From the NCBI GenBank assembly GCA_965223025.1, contig CBDCVP010000023.1, positions 3,348,001 through 3,412,000 of the forward strand: DNA of 64,000 bases, read 5' to 3'. Of this stretch, positions 27,642 to 37,747 are shown piece after piece (the stretch's first letter is position 1; every line of letters starts with the position of its first letter). The notes under the pieces were generated by a model. It saw only the letters and a list, made by a program, of their open reading frames with translations. It was not told the origin of the DNA and did no database searches. A program made the translations under genes and the position numbers. This DNA comes from JABDMH01 sp965223025 (GTDB lineage Bacteria > Bacteroidota > Bacteroidia > Chitinophagales > Saprospiraceae).

Positions 27642-28460
27642 ATGATTCAAAATTTCATCTCACTCATCACATTTGCTCTGCTGATGATCTGTCATTCAGC
27701 CACGGGACAAAAAGATGGCAGCAACGAAGCAGATCATTTTGAGGCGTTGCTCAACGAGTCATGGCAAACGGCATTTTTTGATGACGGAACTGTTGCGTGG
27801 CAGGAGAAATGGTTTCTCGATGGAGAGCGTGGATTTGTGAGAAATACGGCCGATGGTATGGTGTTTTCTGCTGGCCCAATTCGTGGAGACAATGGATCCC
27901 ATAATGTGCTTTGGACCAAGCAATCATTTGAAGGCGCAGTGAAGATAGAGTTTGACTATACCCGTCTAGACGACATAGATTATGCTGTAAATATCCTCTA
28001 CATACAGGCCACCGGAATCGGAGAAAAACCTTATGTTGAAAACATTGCTGAATGGTCAAACCTAAGGGTCGTACCATACATGAGCTCGTACTTCAAGCAC
28101 ATGAACCTGCTGCACATCAGTTATGCTGCCTATCCACTAAGAGATGGAGCTCAACAGGACTATGTCAGGGCCAGGCGCTACCCAGTGGATCCTGGTCAAA
28201 ATTTTGGGAAGGACACACGCCTTTCGCCGGACTACAGCGATACCGGCTTGTTTTTACCGGGAGTAACCTATCATTTCACCTGTCTGAAGCATGAAGACAG
28301 CCTTTATCTCCAAATAAAAAATCGAGACGTTAAACGCCTGTTCCACTGGAACACATCAGCATTTACTCCAGTGACAAATGGCAGAATAGGCATTCGTCAC
28401 ATGTACACACGTGCCGCACGATATGCCAATATCGATATTGCTGTGATCCCTCGTCATTGA
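27642..28460 (+). CDS. Secreted DUF1961-like protein (carbohydrate-context beta-sandwich)
   Basis: 272 residues with a signal peptide (ISLITFALLMICHSATGQ). The body has features of DUF1961 proteins: HNVLWTKQSFEGAVKIEFDYTR, AVNILYIQATG, HISYAAY and a final GRIGIRHMYTRAARYANI. Such proteins have a laminin-G/concanavalin-like beta-sandwich and are often found in clusters for polysaccharide degradation, where some act as lyases. Enzymatic activity is not established here. The following gene is 130 bases away on the same strand. Confidence 0.62.
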   Translation: MIQNFISLITFALLMICHSATGQKDGSNEADHFEALLNESWQTAFFDDGTVAWQEKWFLDGERGFVRNTADGMVFSAGPIRGDNGSHNVLWTKQSFEGAVKIEFDYTRLDDIDYAVNILYIQATGIGEKPYVENIAEWSNLRVVPYMSSYFKHMNLLHISYAAYPLRDGAQQDYVRARRYPVDPGQNFGKDTRLSPDYSDTGLFLPGVTYHFTCLKHEDSLYLQIKNRDVKRLFHWNTSAFTPVTNGRIGIRHMYTRAARYANIDIAVIPRH

Positions 28461-28589
28461 CCATCGTCTGGTGCAATCTAGGCATACTTACATATTATAA
28501 TGCTCAATTATATTAAATTAGCAGATCGACTGGGTGATGATCGTAGTATGCGACCATCTGATTTTATAAAAATTGAAAAGTTTCAAGTG

Positions 28590-29513
28590 ATGAAGAAGTT
28601 TTTTTATTCAATCTTACTCTTAAGTTTATTCATGGCATCCACATCGTGTGTCAGCAAAAAGAAGATGCTGGCAGTTCAGGATGACCTGGCTAAAGTGCAA
28701 AAAGATCTCGGCGACTGTGGCGTCGACCTAAACAAGTACATGAATCTACTGACAGCTTGCCAGCAGGAGAAAGACCGAATCAGCAATAGCCTGAAGAGCG
28801 AACAAACTAATCTAGAGATTCGACAAGAACAAATAGATGACTTGAAAGAACAAATCGCCGACGTCAGGGCTCAGCGAGATGCACAATTGCAGCAACTTGA
28901 AGGGTTGACACAGTTATCACAATCTGCTACTCAAAACATTCAAGAGACGCTGGGGCAACTAGAGACCAAAGACCGCTATATTCATCTATTACATGCCGCC
29001 AAGAGTCGTACAGACTCCATCAATTTAGCGTTAGCTGTAAATCTCAAGAGCGTGCTCGCAGATGGATTGGGAGATGAGGATGTCGAAGTCAAGGTTGACA
29101 AAACAGTGGTCTTTATTAATCTATCCGACAAGATGCTCTACAAAAGCGGTAGCGCTCAGATCTCTGATCGAGCCAATGAGGTGCTGGGCAAAATCGCTGC
29201 CATCATTGAATCAAGACCGGATGTGGAAGTGCTGGTGGAAGGATATACCGATAATGTGCCGATCAAGAACGAATGCCTTCGGGACAACTGGGATCTGAGT
29301 GTTAAACGAGCCACCTCGGTAGTGAGGGCGCTTCAAGAAGTGCATCAAATTGATCCCAATCGCCTGATCGCTGCCGGTCGAGGAGAATGGAACACCCTGG
29401 CTTCAAACGATACAGCAGAGGGCAGATCTACCAACCGTCGCACTCGCATAGTCCTGATGCCCAAGCTGGATCAATTTTACGATTTACTCAATCCCAACAT
29501 GGTGTCCAACTAG
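28590..29513 (+). CDS. OmpA-family lipoprotein with coiled-coil N-terminus
   Basis: 307 residues from the ATG at 28590, chosen because it opens a lipoprotein signal (MKKFFYSILLLSLFMASTSC); the frame is open 30 codons upstream without such a signal. Residues ~35-130 form a long coiled coil (QQEKDRISNSLKSEQTNLE and following). The C-terminal ~130 residues are an OmpA/MotB peptidoglycan-binding domain: MLYKSGSAQISDRANEVL, VEVLVEGYTDNVPI, DLSVKRATSVVRAL and RSTNRRTRIVL with the conserved Asp and Arg that contact diaminopimelate. It probably ties the outer membrane to peptidoglycan. Confidence 0.88.
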   Translation: MKKFFYSILLLSLFMASTSCVSKKKMLAVQDDLAKVQKDLGDCGVDLNKYMNLLTACQQEKDRISNSLKSEQTNLEIRQEQIDDLKEQIADVRAQRDAQLQQLEGLTQLSQSATQNIQETLGQLETKDRYIHLLHAAKSRTDSINLALAVNLKSVLADGLGDEDVEVKVDKTVVFINLSDKMLYKSGSAQISDRANEVLGKIAAIIESRPDVEVLVEGYTDNVPIKNECLRDNWDLSVKRATSVVRALQEVHQIDPNRLIAAGRGEWNTLASNDTAEGRSTNRRTRIVLMPKLDQFYDLLNPNMVSN

Positions 29514-29629
29514 CAGAACATCGACGTCGTCACACGCTCCCAAGCGTACACTAAAAACTCATTCAACGACGTGGCATTTGGGTACAAGAAAGCACATAAT
29601 CACCACTCGTGAAATCTCACATGATCGAA

Positions 29630-31759
29630 ATGAACATCAAGAGCTATCTCCAGATTTGCATTGCATTTTTTCTTGTGCCGGCAAGTTCTTGGACGCAGCA
29701 CTTGCTGATTGATCGGTCAGAGTACGATGCTACATGTGGCACTGAGATCACCATCATCGAAAATGGTTTGCAGGTTTCCTGGCAAGTCACTGAGACTGAA
29801 TCGTCTTCGGTAGTTTTCAATTTTAATGGTGCCTCTCCATTGATTGATCGCATTGATATCACAGATGGAAATGGGATATCAAATGTCATCGCAAGGAATG
29901 TACATCCAGCCTTCATCTTGACGGTGGGCGAACGAGATCTAGAGAAAAGGGATGGTTGGAATATTTTCTTTGACAAGGTTCATCATAAACCATATGACAG
30001 CTACACCGCCAAGATCAATCCCGTCGGAGTCAAGGTCACAAGCGTAGGAAGAAGGTGTACTGTAGAGATTGACTCACTTCATGCTGGTCCTTTTGAAGGA
30101 TCGATTGCCTTCATCTTCTATGCCAACAGCCCATTGATTCAGCTCGAAGGATGGGTGCAATCCAGTCATGATGGTAGGGCGATCGTGTACGATGCCGGTA
30201 TTGTGTCCGAAGATCCAGTCTGGAACAGTATAGCATGGACAGATGTCGATGGTCATCTCACTCACACTGAGCACATCACAGCAGATGCTACATCGCTAAA
30301 GGTAAGGCATCGCGTCATAGCGGCAGAGGGAGGTCACGGCTGTATCGCTGTATTTCCAACCCCACATCAATACTTCTATCCACTAGATTTTTCTGACAAC
30401 TTCAATTTTAACTGGTTTGGAAGAAACTATAGGCACAAGCTTGACCAGTTTGGCATCGGCGTACGGTTACCATTGGATGGTGATAAGCGCTATGTACCTT
30501 GGTTTAACGCACCTCCAGGCACACAACAGAAATTAAGTTTTTTTCTTCTGGTTTCCAGCCAGCCAGCTAAGAACACTCTAAATAACGTGGGACAATTTAC
30601 CAGAAATGACCAGTTCAAAAAACTGCCAGGTCAGGTCACCTTTTCCAGCCACTACCACATAGAGCATACATTGGATTTGGTAAGCCGGCAACCTGACACG
30701 GAGCATTGGAGCCCTGACAGTGTTGTGATTCCCGCGGATTTGATCGTACCAGAATTCGTCCAGGTCTTTGAGAACATGGGTGTCGATATTGTGCACTTGG
30801 CGGAGTTTCACAATGGAAGAACGCCAAAACTAATGGCAGGTGAGCGACTGCCCCTATTGGAATTGATGCATAAAGAATGTGAAAGGCTTTCAAATCGACA
30901 CTTTCTATTGTTGCCTGGAGAAGAGCCCAATGTCCACCTCGGAGGACATTGGATCAGCTTTTTTCCTAAGCCCATTTACTGGGTATTAAACAATACAGCA
31001 GCAAGACCATTTGTCGAAGATCATAAACGCTACGGCAAAGTATATCATCTCGAAAACCAGACCGAAACACTGGAGTTATTCAAACAAGAAGGTGGTTTGA
31101 TGTGGACCACCCATCCCAGAATCAAGGGATCCACTGGTTTTCCGGATAGATATCGAGAAGAGGCGTTCTATCAATCGGATCAATTCCTAGGTGGAGCCTG
31201 GAAAAACATGCCCACAGATTTATCAAAACGAAGGCTGGGAGACAGGGTATTGACCCTGCAGGATGACATGGCCAATTGGAGTGCTAGAAAATACATTCTC
31301 GGTGAGGTCGATGTTTTCAAGGTCAATTTAGACCATGAGCAATATGCACATATGAATGTAAACTATTTGCGCTTGGATGAGATTCCTCTTTACTCAGAGG
31401 GTTGGCAGCCTGTGCTTGATGCTCTGAGATCAGGTAGTTACTTTACAACGACAGGTGAAGTGTTGATTCCTGAGTTTTCAGTAGATGGCATGCTCAGTGG
31501 TGAAACCCAACAAGCCAAGGAACATGCCACAGTCAGAGTCAAACTGGAATGGACATTTCCCATGAATCACTTTGAGATAGTGTCTGGTGATGGTAAAAAT
31601 GTATATCACAAGCAGATAGCTTTGCCTCAAACTGAATCATTTGATGCTCAGGAGTGGGAAATAGAAATGGATCTACGCGATCGAAAATGGATTAGGCTGG
31701 AAGCATGGGATATAGCGAGAAATGGTGCTTTCTCCCCTCCGGTTTGGCTTGAAGATTGA
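29630..31759 (+). CDS. Secreted protein with PHP/CehA-McbA-like metallohydrolase features
   Basis: 709 residues from the ATG at 29630, which starts a signal peptide (MNIKSYLQICIAFFLVPASS); the frame is open from a GTG at 29609. The first ~330 residues are beta-rich. From about 345 histidine and acidic motifs appear in PHP-like order: TFSSHYHIEHTLDLV, VDIVHLAEFHNG, LLPGEEPNVHLGGHW, GLMWTTHPRIKG and RYREEAFYQSD. This resembles CehA/McbA-type exported PHP hydrolases, but one or two ligands are placed differently, so the assignment is tentative. Substrate unknown. It is followed 126 bases later by another exported hydrolase-like gene. Confidence 0.5.
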   Translation: MNIKSYLQICIAFFLVPASSWTQHLLIDRSEYDATCGTEITIIENGLQVSWQVTETESSSVVFNFNGASPLIDRIDITDGNGISNVIARNVHPAFILTVGERDLEKRDGWNIFFDKVHHKPYDSYTAKINPVGVKVTSVGRRCTVEIDSLHAGPFEGSIAFIFYANSPLIQLEGWVQSSHDGRAIVYDAGIVSEDPVWNSIAWTDVDGHLTHTEHITADATSLKVRHRVIAAEGGHGCIAVFPTPHQYFYPLDFSDNFNFNWFGRNYRHKLDQFGIGVRLPLDGDKRYVPWFNAPPGTQQKLSFFLLVSSQPAKNTLNNVGQFTRNDQFKKLPGQVTFSSHYHIEHTLDLVSRQPDTEHWSPDSVVIPADLIVPEFVQVFENMGVDIVHLAEFHNGRTPKLMAGERLPLLELMHKECERLSNRHFLLLPGEEPNVHLGGHWISFFPKPIYWVLNNTAARPFVEDHKRYGKVYHLENQTETLELFKQEGGLMWTTHPRIKGSTGFPDRYREEAFYQSDQFLGGAWKNMPTDLSKRRLGDRVLTLQDDMANWSARKYILGEVDVFKVNLDHEQYAHMNVNYLRLDEIPLYSEGWQPVLDALRSGSYFTTTGEVLIPEFSVDGMLSGETQQAKEHATVRVKLEWTFPMNHFEIVSGDGKNVYHKQIALPQTESFDAQEWEIEMDLRDRKWIRLEAWDIARNGAFSPPVWLED

Positions 31760-31891
31760 TCCGGCGTGCCGCAGCATCAGCGCTCACGTACCACTAAATT
31801 CGTTCTAGACCTTAATTAATATTCTGTCAAGAGAGGTCATACTAGATTGTCTAGTACCTCACATTAAGAAGGCACTTATTTCAAATTGATC

Positions 31892-33232
31892 ATGAAAAGA
31901 ATACCATTAATGCTTTGTACAATGCTCAGTCTTTCGGGCTTGGCACAGATCCAAATTCAGAAGCTTCCTCAGTCAGGTTATGAACAAAGAATCCGAGACC
32001 ACATTTATGGTATGCGGATCGTTGACTCGCACGAACACTTGAGAGAGCAAACAGCAGTAAAGGGTAATGTGTCACTGGATTTCATGTTGTTACTGCACCA
32101 CTATGCAGGGAGCGATCTGCAATCCGCCGGACTACCACCATCCCTATTTGATGACCTTGTGACAGATAAGTACAGCCTCCATCAAAAATGGAGCATTGTA
32201 AAACCCTACTGGGAAGCGGCAAAAAATACCGCATACTGCCGGTCGGTGATCGCTTCCATTAAGACCCTCTTTGGGTTGAACGGCTTAAATGATGGTACGT
32301 ATCAGGAGTTATCGAAAAGAATAACTGCGGCTCATGAGAACCCCAGTTGGTATGATGAGATTCTGAAGGGAAAAGCAAAAATAGATTTGGCAGTACAGGA
32401 TGTGAGGAGCCTGCGTTCTAGCAATGACCTCTTCGTCAATGTAGAACGATTTGATGACTTTGTCTATGTGAAGAGCAAACAAGACCTACTGGAACAGTCC
32501 TTCAAATTAGGGTTCAAATTGAACTTCGACAACTATCTAAAAGGATTATCTGATCAATTTGATCGGGCCTTGCAAAATAGCATGGTAGGTGTAAAAACTG
32601 GTTTGGCTTATCATCGCATATTGCAATTTGATATGGTAAGTCGAGCTGAGGCCGTGGAGGTGTTCAATATGCTGCAAGATTCACCAGCTGAAAAAATATT
32701 TGGGTTTGAAGAGGTAAAGCCACTACAAGATTTCATGATGCATCAGATCTTGCATCTGATTAGAGAGCATGATATCCCTATGCAAATCCACACTGGATTA
32801 CAAGCTGGAAATGGAAACATCATCACTAACTCAAACCCCACACATCTAGTCAACTTATTTTTGAAATACCGAGATATCAAATTTTGTTTATTCCATGGGG
32901 GCTACCCTTATGGTGGTGAGCTATCTACCCTGGCCAAGAATTTTTGCAATGTGTATATTGATATGTGCTGGACACAAATTATCTCACCCTCTTATGCCAT
33001 ACGGTACTTGCATGAATGGTTGGAAACCGTCCCGGCCAACAAGATCATGGCCTTCGGGGGAGATTACCAATATGCGGAAAACGTGTATGCCCATTCAATC
33101 ATGGCCAGGCAGGTGGTGACAAAGGTGCTCACCGAGAAAGTAGGCTCGGGTTACCTACTAGAAGACGAAGCTATAGCCATTGCTGATATGCTGCTCTATA
33201 AAAATGCCAGACGCTTATTTGCACCCAAGTAG
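31892..33232 (+). CDS. Secreted amidohydrolase-family protein
   Basis: 446 residues from the ATG at 31892 (an earlier TTG at 31886 adds two residues). It has a signal peptide (MLCTMLSLSGLAQ). TIM-barrel metal-site motifs are visible: IVDSHEHLRE (HxH-type ligands), DIPMQIHTGLQAGNG, FCLFHGGYPYGGEL and IMAFGGDYQYAEN with the terminal catalytic Asp. These match the amidohydrolase_2 group (uronate isomerase and decarboxylase-like members). Export is unusual for sugar isomerases of this fold, so a periplasmic hydrolase or lactonase is more likely. Substrate not predictable. Confidence 0.72.
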   Translation: MKRIPLMLCTMLSLSGLAQIQIQKLPQSGYEQRIRDHIYGMRIVDSHEHLREQTAVKGNVSLDFMLLLHHYAGSDLQSAGLPPSLFDDLVTDKYSLHQKWSIVKPYWEAAKNTAYCRSVIASIKTLFGLNGLNDGTYQELSKRITAAHENPSWYDEILKGKAKIDLAVQDVRSLRSSNDLFVNVERFDDFVYVKSKQDLLEQSFKLGFKLNFDNYLKGLSDQFDRALQNSMVGVKTGLAYHRILQFDMVSRAEAVEVFNMLQDSPAEKIFGFEEVKPLQDFMMHQILHLIREHDIPMQIHTGLQAGNGNIITNSNPTHLVNLFLKYRDIKFCLFHGGYPYGGELSTLAKNFCNVYIDMCWTQIISPSYAIRYLHEWLETVPANKIMAFGGDYQYAENVYAHSIMARQVVTKVLTEKVGSGYLLEDEAIAIADMLLYKNARRLFAPK

Positions 33233-33389
33233 CACGAGCTGCCCATACCAACCTTCCGGTAGCTTGATCACTAGTTTTTCTGTGATTGGGATAATGTCCT
33301 TTTTCCAGAATCCTTGTAACCTTCCACCCTTCGCAGCATCTAATGATTTGGTATAATAGGCACCTACAATTTTTTCTATATTCAGAATA

Positions 33390-34028
33390 ATGCAGACAAC
33401 CACAGATAATGAGGTGATTTCCGCGATCTTGGAAGGAGACATCGAGGAATTCGAAGTAATAATGAAGCGCTACAATGAACAGTTTTATCGCATTGCTATC
33501 TCCTTTATGAAAGATCCGGGAGAAACTGAGGATGTCATGCAATCAGCCTATCTTAAAATATTTGAGCATCTCAGCAAATTCAAGCAAACATCAAAGTTCA
33601 GCACTTGGGCCATCAGTATACTCATTAATGAATGTAAAATGGAACTTCGTAAGAAGCGCCATTTGATCGCATTCATCCAAAGAACATCTCAAAATTTAAA
33701 GCAGCGAATGTACCAACCAACGACAGAATCATCTTTAATGAGCAGGGAATTGAAGTCATATATTGAACAGTCGATCTTGTCCTTACCTGCTAAATATCGT
33801 ACCGTATTTGTGATGCGTGAAATCAACGGATGTACGGTCAAAGAAACGGCTGAAAACCTGCAGATTTCAGAATCAAATGTGAAGGTAAGGTTACATCGAG
33901 CGAAGGAGCAAGTTAGGACGAAAATATTAAGGGAATACAGCAGCCACGCATTGTTTGACTATACAGCAGAGCTGTGCGATCCTTTCCGCCAGCAAGTGAT
34001 GACTTTGATTCGAAAGGAATTTATCTAA
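33390..34028 (+). CDS. ECF-type RNA polymerase sigma factor
   Basis: 212 residues. Region 2 is at ~20-90 (MKRYNEQFYRIAISFMKDPGETEDVMQSAYLKIF, KFSTWAISILINECKMELRKKR) and region 4 at ~125-185 (LPAKYRTVFVMREINGCTVKETAENLQISESNVKVRLHRAK), the helix-turn-helix that reads the -35 element. An extra C-terminal tail of ~25 residues includes two cysteines separated widely. No anti-sigma gene follows: the next gene is convergent and 250 bases away. It is therefore an orphan ECF factor; its regulon is unknown. Confidence 0.9.
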   Translation: MQTTTDNEVISAILEGDIEEFEVIMKRYNEQFYRIAISFMKDPGETEDVMQSAYLKIFEHLSKFKQTSKFSTWAISILINECKMELRKKRHLIAFIQRTSQNLKQRMYQPTTESSLMSRELKSYIEQSILSLPAKYRTVFVMREINGCTVKETAENLQISESNVKVRLHRAKEQVRTKILREYSSHALFDYTAELCDPFRQQVMTLIRKEFI

Positions 34029-34279
34029 GGGTACCTCAGGAACTCTGAACGAGCTCAAAATGAGATATTTTCGATTTAGACGAGGCATTCCGAAGGAGCT
34101 TAGCCTAAGCTAAGTAACTGAGGACTAATGAAGTATAAATTGGAAAGATTCATTTAGAAATTTCGACCGAAATTTTGCTGAGCCCATGAACGAGTTTTCG
34201 GAGGCGCCCTTAAGTTCGAGTAGCACCGAGTGAGCTGCTGCATTGGTCCAGCTACCCATTCATCCCCACTTCCTGTCGA

Positions 34280-36319
34280 TTATCGAACAATCAGCCTGTC
34301 GACCTTTCGCTTTCCCTCGTCGCTTATCAGCGTAATAAGGTACATCCCAGATTCAAGACCAGCGCGTTTCAACGAAACTGTTGTTTCTCGATCTCTGTTG
34401 CTGATCAATCTCTGTCTATAAAGGAGCTTTCCATCTAAATGATGAATCATCATATCAAAATATTCATCGCGATTTCCTGAAAAGATATGGATATCACCTG
34501 AGGTGGGATTGGGATACAAACTAATATGGCTAGATTGATGCGGATGACCATTTATCCGCATGACTTCACCCTTGATCAGGGTTTGCTCCAGGCCTGCATC
34601 CGCCGATACTTGAGTTGTGAAGAGATCACTTGCCGAATATGGTGAGCCTCCACTGGTACAATTTGCACTTACCTGCCACTCATAGTTTGTTCCGGGTGTG
34701 AGCCCTGTCACTACTTTGAGGTTGGAGGAGATGCCCGTCAGGTCAATCCAATTCATGGACCCAACAAGCCTGTATCTGGCGTCATAATTGCTGGCCTCTG
34801 GTATTGAACTCCAAATCAATGTAGCCTGAGTTTGGCCAACACCAAGCACAAAAAGTCCAGAAGGGACGGTGCATTGTCCGGAAGCTGCGGTTTGAAATGT
34901 TTGGATGGAGGTATAGGTGTAGGTACCTCCTGAAGTACATAACGATCCGATTCGCCATTCATAAGTGCTGGCTGGAGTGAGGCCTGTCCGACCGAGATGA
35001 CTGCTGCTGGTCACCACCGTAGACCAGCTACTACTGCCCATGATGCGCCATTGAAACTGGTAGGTCAAAATACCTGCCACGTTATCCCAGTCAAAGTCCG
35101 CACTGGTGGGAGTGATATCATTAACCACAAGATTAGTAGCTTGTGGACAGGGTGGATCACCTTGTGTAGTATAGAATATAGAGCTGGACCAGGAAGAACT
35201 ACCAATATTACAATGGGTTTGCACTTGAAATTCGTAGGTGGTACCAGCATCAAGGAGATAAGTAGTGATCGATGGCTCCGATGTGTTAAATTGATTTGTC
35301 CAGCTTCCCGGACCAGCCACCTTCCTGCGCATCGTATAACCCACGGCACCGATCACAGCATTCCAGCTGTGCTTTGCTGAGCTGGCAGTGATCATCGAGG
35401 CGATGATGTGCTGTGGGATCTCGCAGGATGGTATCTGATCAGTGGTGAAAAGAATGGGTGCGGACCATTCCGTGGCTCCTAATGTGCACTCCGATTGTAC
35501 CTGAGATTCATAGTTGGTATTGGGAAAAAGACCTTCAATCGTTGTACTGGTGCCTCCTATGAAGTCCTTGTAAAGCCATGTTCCTGAAGCACTTGCACGA
35601 TACCGGACTCGATAGTGCTCTGTGCCCCCTACGGCATTCCAAGTCAAGGAAGCGAAGTCAGTTCCGATGTGGGTGGTCGTCATTCCAGTAGGAGCAGTGC
35701 AAACATTCTCCGGAGTGGTCCATCGAACGGAGTTGGAATATACAGATGTACTCCCAGCGCAGTTTGATCGCACTTGGTACTCATATGTTGTCTGTGGTAT
35801 CAGTCCGTAAATGATATACAGGTTGGTAGAGATATGGGCAACCTCATGCCAGGTGATATCTCCTAAGGCTCGCCAACGTACTTGGTACGAATTAACTTGG
35901 GCGTTGAGATTTGACCAAACCAGCGTAGACTGATGAGACCCAATGCCCAAGGGATTGAAAGGTGTGGGAGTAGGACAGGAACCCAGTGTGGTAAAGTATG
36001 CCAGGGGCGAGTACTGAGAACTCCCGCCTCTACAAATCGTCCTGATTTTCCACTGGTAATCTGTTCCCGATGCCAATCCCCCGATGCTTATAGATGTGCT
36101 GCGGACTCGCTTCGTCGCCCATGACGAGGCACCCACAGGTTTGTACTTTATACGATAGGATCGGGCTCCACTGACCGGGTTCCATCCTAGGTCGACGGAC
36201 GAGGTTTGAATGGTGAGAGGGTGTAGATTTGTAGGGGTAGCACATTGCCCCCAACCAATGGAGTGTGTAAGGATACCTAGTAAAAGGGTTAGAGTGCAGG
36301 ACAACATGGTAGATTGCAT
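34280..36319 (-). CDS. Fibronectin-type-III repeat surface protein with T9SS type A sorting domain
   Basis: 679 residues from the ATG at 36319 (further in-frame ATGs are at 36346 and 36307), signal peptide ending near HSIGWGQ. Six FN3 modules follow, each starting with Cys and a 'P-x-x-L' start and containing a 'W-x-x-V-x-G-A-x-x-Y-x-x-R-Y/W' core (for example VDLGWNPVSGARSYRIKYK, SLTWNAVGGTEHYRVRYR). After residue ~590 comes the type A sorting domain: ISLYPNPTSGDIHIFSG, DGKLLYRQRL, LESGMYLITLI and basic C-terminus RLIVR. The protein should be secreted by the type IX system and anchored to the surface. Its ligand is unknown. It is downstream of the amino-sugar operon on the same strand. Confidence 0.88.
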   Translation of the reverse strand: MQSTMLSCTLTLLLGILTHSIGWGQCATPTNLHPLTIQTSSVDLGWNPVSGARSYRIKYKPVGASSWATKRVRSTSISIGGLASGTDYQWKIRTICRGGSSQYSPLAYFTTLGSCPTPTPFNPLGIGSHQSTLVWSNLNAQVNSYQVRWRALGDITWHEVAHISTNLYIIYGLIPQTTYEYQVRSNCAGSTSVYSNSVRWTTPENVCTAPTGMTTTHIGTDFASLTWNAVGGTEHYRVRYRASASGTWLYKDFIGGTSTTIEGLFPNTNYESQVQSECTLGATEWSAPILFTTDQIPSCEIPQHIIASMITASSAKHSWNAVIGAVGYTMRRKVAGPGSWTNQFNTSEPSITTYLLDAGTTYEFQVQTHCNIGSSSWSSSIFYTTQGDPPCPQATNLVVNDITPTSADFDWDNVAGILTYQFQWRIMGSSSWSTVVTSSSHLGRTGLTPASTYEWRIGSLCTSGGTYTYTSIQTFQTAASGQCTVPSGLFVLGVGQTQATLIWSSIPEASNYDARYRLVGSMNWIDLTGISSNLKVVTGLTPGTNYEWQVSANCTSGGSPYSASDLFTTQVSADAGLEQTLIKGEVMRINGHPHQSSHISLYPNPTSGDIHIFSGNRDEYFDMMIHHLDGKLLYRQRLISNRDRETTVSLKRAGLESGMYLITLISDEGKRKVDRLIVR

Positions 36320-36506
36320 AACATGGCTATTTGGTGAAAAACTCAAATATTGGATGCCATTCTCCTAGAAAAGTTACAAATCACTTCAAATTTGATGAAC
36401 ATTCATCCTACTTGTTGTCAGTGAAAATCTAGGGATCTACCAGTCATTTGCCACGTCTGATTTGCGTAATAATTCGATGGGAATCCACCTCTGTGGGTGG
36501 TGCCGG

Positions 36507-37691
36507 TCAGATTTTCAGGTGCATGTTCCTCTTTTCCATCCCTCCGACTATAAGAATAATGATTAGTGAAAACGAAAGGGATTTCAGAATCCCAAGGAAT
36601 CCATGGGATAAAAATGTAGCCCATTGAATACCGACCAATGCCAAGACAGGATAGAGGAAGTAGGGCATGAGATAACACGTCAGGGTGCTGGTACCGGCAG
36701 GTCTGATGGGACGTGCCCACCGATCAAAGCCAAATCTCTCCACAACAACATATAATACCACATATGCTGACAAGCTAATCCCCATGCAAATGGCGGTCCA
36801 TGAAGGGGTCGCCAATATTTTGGAAATCGGAAATACCGGACGTAGTAGTGAGCCATACCATATAAATGCCAGCGCGGTGATAGACACCAACCCCAAGAAC
36901 AGAACAATCGGTTTCCCTGCTACCTTGAATCTCAAATATAGCATGGTACATAGTACACCTCCCATCACCAACACGTGATTAGATGCACTAACCACCAACT
37001 TGAATCTCGGTAAACTTTCAAACAAGGAATTCTCCTGTACATTCATAAAAAGCAGCAAAACAAAGATCGCAAGTAATCGAAGGATGCTCTTTTTGGAAAG
37101 TAAGTACAACAAACTATTAAGTAAGTAGGCCCAACCAATCAGGCCCAAAATACCCCACCAATGGGGTTTCATCCATATGATATTGCCGACGGTACCTCCT
37201 CGAAAGATCCAAGCCAGGTACAACAGTAGAACAATCCCCAAGATCACCAGCACACGAGCATATCGAGTCGGTATTTTAGCAATGCTCCTGTAATCCAGCC
37301 AGATCAATAAAATACCGGTTGCCATCAGAATCTGCCAGACATTTTTGTTCATCCACATCACTTCTGCGTTGATGAAGCTATAGTTTACCATGAAAAACCC
37401 CATGACCAATAATGCGGCTGTTCTGGTTAAGATATGATAGAGAATGCCGCCCATGGACTCCTTTCTTTCCATCCTTTTGTTGATGGCAAGTGGAATGGAC
37501 AATCCGACTATGAATAGAAACATGGGATAGATGACATCGGAGAAGCCCATGCCATCAACTTCTGCCGAGGTATGCCCCAACCATTCGGGTATCCCAGTTA
37601 AAGACCATATATCATTGACGAAAAGCATCAAGAACATGGTCAGCCCTCTCAATACGTCTATCGTGCGAATGCGGTCATTCACGAAAGTCAA
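36507..37691 (-). CDS. NagX/HGSNAT-like multi-pass acyltransferase (DUF5009)
   Basis: 394 residues with about 10-11 hydrophobic helices. The N-terminus RIRTIDVLRGLTMFLMLFVND is characteristic of the COG4299 / heparan-alpha-glucosaminide N-acetyltransferase-like group; the motifs DVIYPMFLFIVGLSIP and AGTSTLTCYLMPYFLYP also fit. In proteobacterial GlcNAc pathways the homologous nagX lies with nag genes, and the human homolog acetylates terminal glucosamine across a membrane. Here it follows the GH9-CE4 gene by 56 bases in the same operon, which supports a role in amino-sugar oligosaccharide processing at the inner membrane. Enzymatic activity is inferred. Confidence 0.78.
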   Translation of the reverse strand: MTFVNDRIRTIDVLRGLTMFLMLFVNDIWSLTGIPEWLGHTSAEVDGMGFSDVIYPMFLFIVGLSIPLAINKRMERKESMGGILYHILTRTAALLVMGFFMVNYSFINAEVMWMNKNVWQILMATGILLIWLDYRSIAKIPTRYARVLVILGIVLLLYLAWIFRGGTVGNIIWMKPHWWGILGLIGWAYLLNSLLYLLSKKSILRLLAIFVLLLFMNVQENSLFESLPRFKLVVSASNHVLVMGGVLCTMLYLRFKVAGKPIVLFLGLVSITALAFIWYGSLLRPVFPISKILATPSWTAICMGISLSAYVVLYVVVERFGFDRWARPIRPAGTSTLTCYLMPYFLYPVLALVGIQWATFLSHGFLGILKSLSFSLIIILIVGGMEKRNMHLKI

Positions 37692-37747
37692 AACTCATTG
37701 TATAATCTCTACCGTCATCCAACATCTGAAATTCAGATAATAGATAT

